Source of the DNA: Chrysochromulina tobinii
Lineage: Eukaryota; Haptophyta; Prymnesiales; Chrysochromulinaceae
Reading direction: 5' to 3'
DNA length: 20,233 nucleotides
NCBI GenBank assembly: GCA_001275005.1
Contig: JWZX01000731.1
Location: 1 to 20,233 of the forward strand
Positions 16,152-20,233 of this stretch are shown here, piece by piece. The translations under genes and the position numbers were made by a program. The notes beneath the pieces were generated by a model. That model did no database searches. It saw nothing but the letters and a program-made list of their open reading frames with translations, and was not told the DNA's origin. Position 1 is the first letter of the stretch. Each line of letters begins with the position of its first letter.

Positions 16152-17186
16152 TCATGCCTCATAGGTATCGTTGCCGTGATTGCCTTGGGAAACGTACGCT
16201 CTGTCGATCCCAAGACATGTATCGACCAGTCCCAAGATCGTGTTCATGGAATCGGGCACCGTGAGCACCGTGCCAGGGTGTGGGATGGAATTGATCTTGC
16301 CCAGGTGCTCCTGCACACGATATATCATCAGCAACGAGTCCGAGTCTGTATATTTGGCCCACTGATCTTTGTAGCCGGGCAACTTGTCCTCAAATCGGAT
16401 GGGAAGCACAGGAATACCCTTCCTGATGGCCGCGTTGATCTCCTTCAAACACGGCTTGGACTCGAATAATGCCGCAGTCAGCACGACGATGAGCACCTTG
16501 GCTTGTGCAAATCGCGAGTTCAGGCGCAGCTTGAAGACTTCCCAATCTGTACCCGGTGGGACGTGCAGCCCGCTGAAGCATCGCACGCCGCGCTCATGGA
16601 GGAGCCCGAGAATCCCCGCCGCATAATACATGCCCGGCCCGGCGCCTTCGCAGTCCCTCCCGGAACGGCGACCCGACGCGTACGAGATCACCACCTCGGG
16701 ATAGAAGTCGTCGAACTGCACGCCCTCTGGCATAAATTGCGAGAGCACTCGGCTCTTCACGGTCTGCGTCATCTGCTCGGTGATCACGCCTGGCACTGCG
16801 AAGTATTCCTCAGCATTCCAGCTCTCCGGCAGTTGCGAGCGTACTGCACGCCGCTCTGGCGGCGCCGACCCCGCGGCCAGCGCATTTACCGGCGCATCTG
16901 ACCACAGTCCCCACTGATTGAGGATCGCGGCCGCAGCAATTGTGCTCGCCTGCGCAATGGCCTTCCCTGCCTGTGCTGCCGCCTGCTCCGTGAGCTTCTC
17001 AGCCTGCGCAGCCGCCTGCTCCTTGAGCTTCTCCTTGAGCTTCTCAGCCTGCGCAGCCGCCTGCACCTTGAGATATGCAAACATTGGATGGCTTCCGACC
17101 AGAAGAGCGAAAACTCCAAAGAAATGAACGAAAAGAACCGACAAATCGCTCGAAAATCGTCTTGAAAACGGCTGACCTTTTCGCAT
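16152..17186 (-). CDS. Membrane-anchored TIR-domain protein with Ala/Gln/Lys-rich coiled coil
   Basis: The protein has 344 residues from the ATG at 17186; the frame continues upstream to an ATG at 17417 but would then overlap the divergent FrnE-like gene. Residues 13-39 form a signal-anchor-like hydrophobic stretch. Residues 41-80 are a coiled-coil-like repeat (AAAQAEKLKEKLKEQ, AAAQAEKLTEQ, AAAQAGK). The TIR domain spans about 162-320: EVVISYASG (first strand), YYAAGILGLLHERGVRCFSG (helix A to strand B), AKVLIVVLTAALFESKPCLKEI and GIPVLPIRFED. Glu249 in SKPCLKE sits where the catalytic Glu of NAD-cleaving TIR enzymes lies (as in SARM1), so NADase activity is possible. No NB-ARC, LRR or other effector domain is attached. 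A TIR domain may act as a signalling scaffold or as an NAD hydrolase; which applies here, and on which side of the membrane it lies, cannot be decided. Confidence 0.8.
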   Translation of the reverse strand: MRKGQPFSRRFSSDLSVLFVHFFGVFALLVGSHPMFAYLKVQAAAQAEKLKEKLKEQAAAQAEKLTEQAAAQAGKAIAQASTIAAAAILNQWGLWSDAPVNALAAGSAPPERRAVRSQLPESWNAEEYFAVPGVITEQMTQTVKSRVLSQFMPEGVQFDDFYPEVVISYASGRRSGRDCEGAGPGMYYAAGILGLLHERGVRCFSGLHVPPGTDWEVFKLRLNSRFAQAKVLIVVLTAALFESKPCLKEINAAIRKGIPVLPIRFEDKLPGYKDQWAKYTDSDSLLMIYRVQEHLGKINSIPHPGTVLTVPDSMNTILGLVDTCLGIDRAYVSQGNHGNDTYEA

Positions 17187-17253
17187 GGTGACTGTCTTCG
17201 TTCGACCTTCCCATTTTTGGAGAGTTTTTGTGCATGTGTGTATTGAGGTGCGC
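17187..17253. promoter_or_regulatory. 67-bp divergent intergenic region
   Basis: This separates the start codons of the TIR gene (-, 17186) and the FrnE-like gene (+, 17254). It is too short for two separate promoters, so the genes probably share a bidirectional one, or transcription starts lie inside the neighbour's 5' region. The sequence is T-rich on the plus strand (CCATTTTTGGAGAGTTTTTG). Confidence 0.35.
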
Positions 17254-18018
17254 ATGCTGCGTCGCGGCTTCCTGGTCGGATGTGCCGCTGCAGCGCCTCC
17301 GTCGAGCTCCGCCGCCGGCGCTATTGCGACACACGCGCGTCGGCCACTGCTAGTCAATGTCGACTTCGTTTCAGACACGATGTGACCCCACGGGTTTGTC
17401 GGCAAGCGGTGGCTCATGAACGCGGTGGAGGCGCGCGGCGGCAACGCAACCTTCGAGTTACACCTCCGCCGCCGGCCCTTTTTCCTGTATCCTGGCGGCC
17501 ATCACGCCATTCGGCCATGGGGTGATCGGCTGGATGCCATCTATCCGGGCGGCCGCGAGAGCATCCGGCGCCTGGGAGATCGCGCAGGTTTCTCCTTCAA
17601 TTTCAACGCACCGCTCTCCGACACGATGGATTCGCACCGCCTGTATGTTTGGGCCGAGCGCCAGGGGGTCGGCAAGGGCGAGGCCCTCGCTCAGGCCGTT
17701 GGGCACCAATACTTCGAAAAGGCTCAGGCGCTCTCGGACCGCGCGATGCTCTGCGGCTGTGCGGCCGTGGTCGGGCTGGACGCCGAAGCAGCTCGACAGT
17801 ACCTCGAGAGCGACGCGGGCTACGACGTGGTCGAGCAGGAGGTGCAGGACAACCTGCGCCTGGGGATCCACTCGATCCCTGTCTTCATCTTCCGGAGCGC
17901 AGGGCTCGAGGCAGTCGTTCACGGCTCAGCAGATGTGGAGCGTTTTGGCCAGGTGCTTGACGAAATGCTCGCCGCTGCAGCGGCCAAGGGGGAGGAGGCG
18001 CCAAAGCAGGAGTTATGA
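17254..18018 (+). CDS. FrnE/DsbA-like thiol oxidoreductase with in-frame TGA (putative selenocysteine) at the active site
   Basis: Read through the TGA at 17383-17385, the frame from the ATG at 17254 encodes 254 residues and ends at its own TGA stop. Residues 1-24 are weakly signal-like. The thioredoxin-fold start VNVDFVSDTM is followed by TGA (residue 44), then PHGFVGKRWL. Members of the FrnE family have DxxCPWCxxGKRRL here, so the TGA lies exactly at the first catalytic Cys and the second Cys is Gly (UPHG). The rest fits FrnE well: RRPFFLYP, NFNAPLSDTMDSHRLYVWAERQG, an alpha-helical insert with GLDAEAARQYLES, then LGIHSIPVFIF with the cis-Pro and a final helix. The C-terminus is KQEL, similar to ER-retrieval signals. 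Interpreting TGA as Sec is an inference. No convincing SECIS element was found by eye in the 307 bp after the stop. A disrupted gene or base error is the alternative. The ATG at 17185 is also in frame. Confidence 0.75.
17383..17385 (+). other. In-frame TGA at the catalytic-Cys position (candidate Sec codon)
   Basis: TGA lies between ATG (Met43) and CCC CAC GGG. Open sequence of the same family continues for 210 codons after it, and the gene ends on another TGA. TGA therefore also works as a stop in this genome, as expected if Sec insertion depends on a SECIS. Confidence 0.7.
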
Positions 18019-18325
18019 CACGCCTCGCAGCCCGAGGCTGACGGACAGGAGAACCACGTGATATCGGAGCGTGCATGTCTCCGAGAGAGGCTGATGATGA
18101 TGGCGCACGCTGATGGGGGCGAATGGGTCACAGCTCGCCCCGGCGCGACGCTGGAGGAAAAGCGCTTGCTCTCGGCCGGCTTTACGAATGTTGTTCCGTT
18201 TTTCACGTTTGAACATGACGGGAAATTGCAAGCACTTTTTCCCACCAAAAACAGAACTTGGCGCTTCACTCGCGCCAACTCCGAACACACCGGACCTCGT
18301 GCCTTTGCGCGCGCCCGCCCGCACG
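18019..18325. other. 3' UTR of the FrnE-like gene and leader of the FHA gene
   Basis: This 307-bp spacer should hold any SECIS element. Visible hairpins are AGCGTGC/GCACGCT (18068-18074 with 18105-18111) and GGGGCGA/TCGCCCC (18116-18122 with 18135-18141). The second is preceded by a TGA and has AA at the edge of its loop, but its stem is too short for a standard SECIS. No other gene is seen. Confidence 0.4.
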
Positions 18326-19780
18326 ATGGCCACGATGCACTCGCGCATCAAGAGCGCAACGCTCAAGTGCGACGTGCTCGCCTTTAGCGACGTCAAGCTC
18401 GCGACCGACTGCACCACGGTTGTCATCGGCCGGAGCCGCATCGCCGACTACCGCATCGAGCACCCGCAGGTCTCGGGGCTGCAGTGCACGATCACGCTAC
18501 GCCAGGGCATCCTGACACTGCGCGACACGTCGACCAATGGAACGTACGTCGACGGCGAAGAGGTCGGCCGCGACAACACCGTCGAGCTGCACCAGGGCTC
18601 GCTGGTCACGCTCCTCGTGCCGTCTGTGGATGAACGCGACGAGGAGTTTGGCGCGAGCATCCCCGCCTTCTCCGTGCACATGAGCGAGGACGACAAGCCC
18701 GTCCATCCGTTCAACGTCCGCATCTTCAACGCGGCCCTGGCCGCGCCGCGCGCCGCATCGCCACCGCTCGCGCCCTCGGCCGCGGCCAGCGGCGGCGACG
18801 CCCCCAGGCCAGCGTTGCAGGCCGCGGCCGGCGGCGGCGCCAAGCGCGCCGCCGCCGCACTGGACCCAGCGGCATCAGCGTTCGTGGCGGCCAAGGGGGT
18901 CGACGCCAAGCGCCCCAAGCTCGACCAGCAGAAGGCCATTTCGCTCCTTGCGTCGGGGGCGCGGCAGGGCGGCGTGACAGCCGCGGCGCCTATCGCCCTC
19001 GAAACCAACAACCTTCGGCGCCGCTCAGCACGCCGTACAACGGGTGATATGAGCGCCGAGGACGCGGCGTGCGGCGTGCGCGTGCCCGTCGCCGTCGGCG
19101 GTGTCGGGCCGGCGCTTCGCGCGCGCGCGAGGGCGCACATGGCGGAACGCGATCGGCAGCCCCAGCCAGCCGCAGTGCCTCACATCGAGGCGCATGTAGG
19201 CCGTCAGTTGCGCGGCCGCGCGTCGAAGCGACACGCGGGCACGTTGCAGCGGCCGAGTGGACCGTCCCTTGGCCTCGAGCAGATCGGCACGGGCGCGCTC
19301 CGCGCTTTGCTCGCAAGGCTCCCTCTCCAGGCAGTGCTCAACCTGCGGGCGACCTCGTCAAAGCTCCTCGGATGCACGGTGCTCGTGGAGGCTCTAGGGC
19401 TCGAACGGCTCGCGTTCCCGATCGCGATCCCGCACGCGGCGGCGGTGCTGCGTAGCTTCCCCGCCCTGAGCACCCTCACCTTCCGGCGCCACTCCCTTGT
19501 TCGCTCCACCGACTGCCGGCTCGCTTCCCCCCTGAAGGCCGCCACGGTGAGCTCGCCCACAGAGGTGGCCGAAGCTAGCAGCGGGTGTGGCGGCACGTCC
19601 ACCCGCGAGTCGTACGCGCTGCCGCCCGTGCCCTCGCCCATGGTGCTCGAAGCGGACGCCGACGCCGACGCGCACTCTGCCGGCGCCGCCCACGCGACAG
19701 TGTTGCCCGTGGCGCTCACGCGAGGCCGCCGCTCGAGCGCGTTGTATGACGTGAAGCCCATCGCGGCCGTGAGCGCCGCT

Positions 19781-19815
<35 letters not shown>

Positions 19816-20233
19816 TGCTGCTGCTGCTGCCACCGCCGCCGCTGCCACCGTCGCCGCCGCCGCCGCCGCTGCCCGTGATGGTGCGAGGACGACCGCCGCC
19901 GTCTCACCGGCAGGGCCGATGGCACCATCCTCGGCAGGTACGAGCGCCGTAACGAGCCCCAAGCCCTCGTCGGCGCTCGGTACGGCGCTCGTCGATCCGG
20001 ACGGGCGCGGCGCGGCGGCGCTCGGAACGGCGCTCGAGGGCGCCGCAGCCGAGAGCATCGGGAGCCTTCTCGCGACCGCGGACTGCTTCGGCTCGCTCCA
20101 ACGGCTGGCGCTGCCCGGCAACGACATCTTCGCGAGCGGGGCGGAGGAGATCGCACGCGCGTTGGGTCGGCTGGCCGAGAGCGCCGCATCGAGCGCTTCG
20201 TCGGCCAGCAGCGCGGCCAGCAGCGCCGGCGTC
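18326..20233 (+). CDS. FHA-domain protein with Myc-like NLS, F-box-like and LRR-like segments (3' end beyond the window)
   Basis: The frame is open from the ATG at 18326 to the window edge, giving 636 codons with no stop. The FHA domain spans about 12-98: VVIGRSR (Arg36), HPQVSGLQC (Ser50) and DTSTNGTYVDG (Asn71) keep the phospho-Thr contact residues, with Gln53 in place of the usual His. Residues 188-201 contain AKRPKLDQ, very like the c-Myc nuclear localisation signal. Residues about 315-355 (LEQIGTGALRALLARLPLQA, then VLNLRATSSKLL) resemble an F-box, with short Leu-rich repeats after it. A poly-Ala region lies at about 483-516. Near residue 590, LQRLALPGNDIFASGAEEIA matches a ribonuclease-inhibitor-type LRR. 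This suggests a nuclear phospho-Thr reader, possibly an SCF substrate receptor, but the F-box call is by eye and the C-terminus is missing. Confidence 0.75.
19773..19872 (+). repeat. GCC/GCT trinucleotide run (poly-Ala)
   Basis: About 33 codons, almost all GCC or GCT, encode poly-Ala inside the FHA gene, broken only by Thr and Val. A run of this kind is prone to length change between strains. Confidence 0.9.

Noticed and set aside
18061-18150. Possible SECIS element after the FrnE-like gene
   Set aside because: The hairpins show TGA, AA and GA in roughly the right order, but the stem is only 7 bp and the non-Watson-Crick quartet is not clearly placed, so I do not call it.
19204-20127. 307-codon minus-strand frame opposite the FHA gene
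   Set aside because: It is a GC-rich shadow with poly-Ala; the plus strand has the FHA, NLS and LRR signatures.

Overview
The window looks like nuclear DNA of a GC-rich photosynthetic protist, most likely an alga with a complex plastid (haptophyte or a similar lineage). The reasons are eukaryotic gene families (PKA-type kinase, COQ8, voltage-gated/CNBD channel, FHA and F-box domains), Kozak-like start sites, two short GT-AG introns, pherophorin-like Ser-Pro-rich surface proteins, signal-plus-transit-like N-termini on a transporter and on a plastid ATP-synthase-assembly-like protein, and a probable selenoprotein. The lineage is an inference. No bacterial operons, rRNA, confirmed tRNA or CRISPR array are seen.

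Layout, left to right. A Pro-rich secreted protein gene runs off the left edge on the minus strand (<1-981). After about 1 kb of non-coding DNA come an MFS transporter (-) and, divergently, a PKA-C-like gene (+) whose catalytic loop has lost the essential Asp, Lys and Asn. Four minus-strand genes follow: a CGL160/Atp1-like plastid membrane protein, a COQ8/ADCK kinase-like protein, a GT-A fold glycosyltransferase, and a large ion channel. I rebuilt the channel as three exons spanning 9055-12180. Two plus-strand membrane-protein genes follow: a Cys-rich, Ser-Pro-rich single-pass surface protein and a seven-helix protein of unknown function. After a 778-bp spacer holding a tandem duplication come a membrane-anchored TIR protein (-) and, only 67 bp away and divergent, a FrnE/DsbA-like gene (+) with an in-frame TGA exactly at the catalytic cysteine. 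The last gene (+, running off the right edge) combines FHA, a Myc-like NLS, an F-box-like segment, poly-Ala and a leucine-rich-repeat-like segment.

The genes do not form one pathway. They are independent housekeeping, surface and signalling genes, packed with short spacers and mostly without introns. The most notable points are the putative selenocysteine (UPHG) FrnE-like protein, the PKA-derived pseudokinase, the ion channel with a non-canonical pore filter, the anchored TIR protein, and the FHA/F-box/LRR combination.
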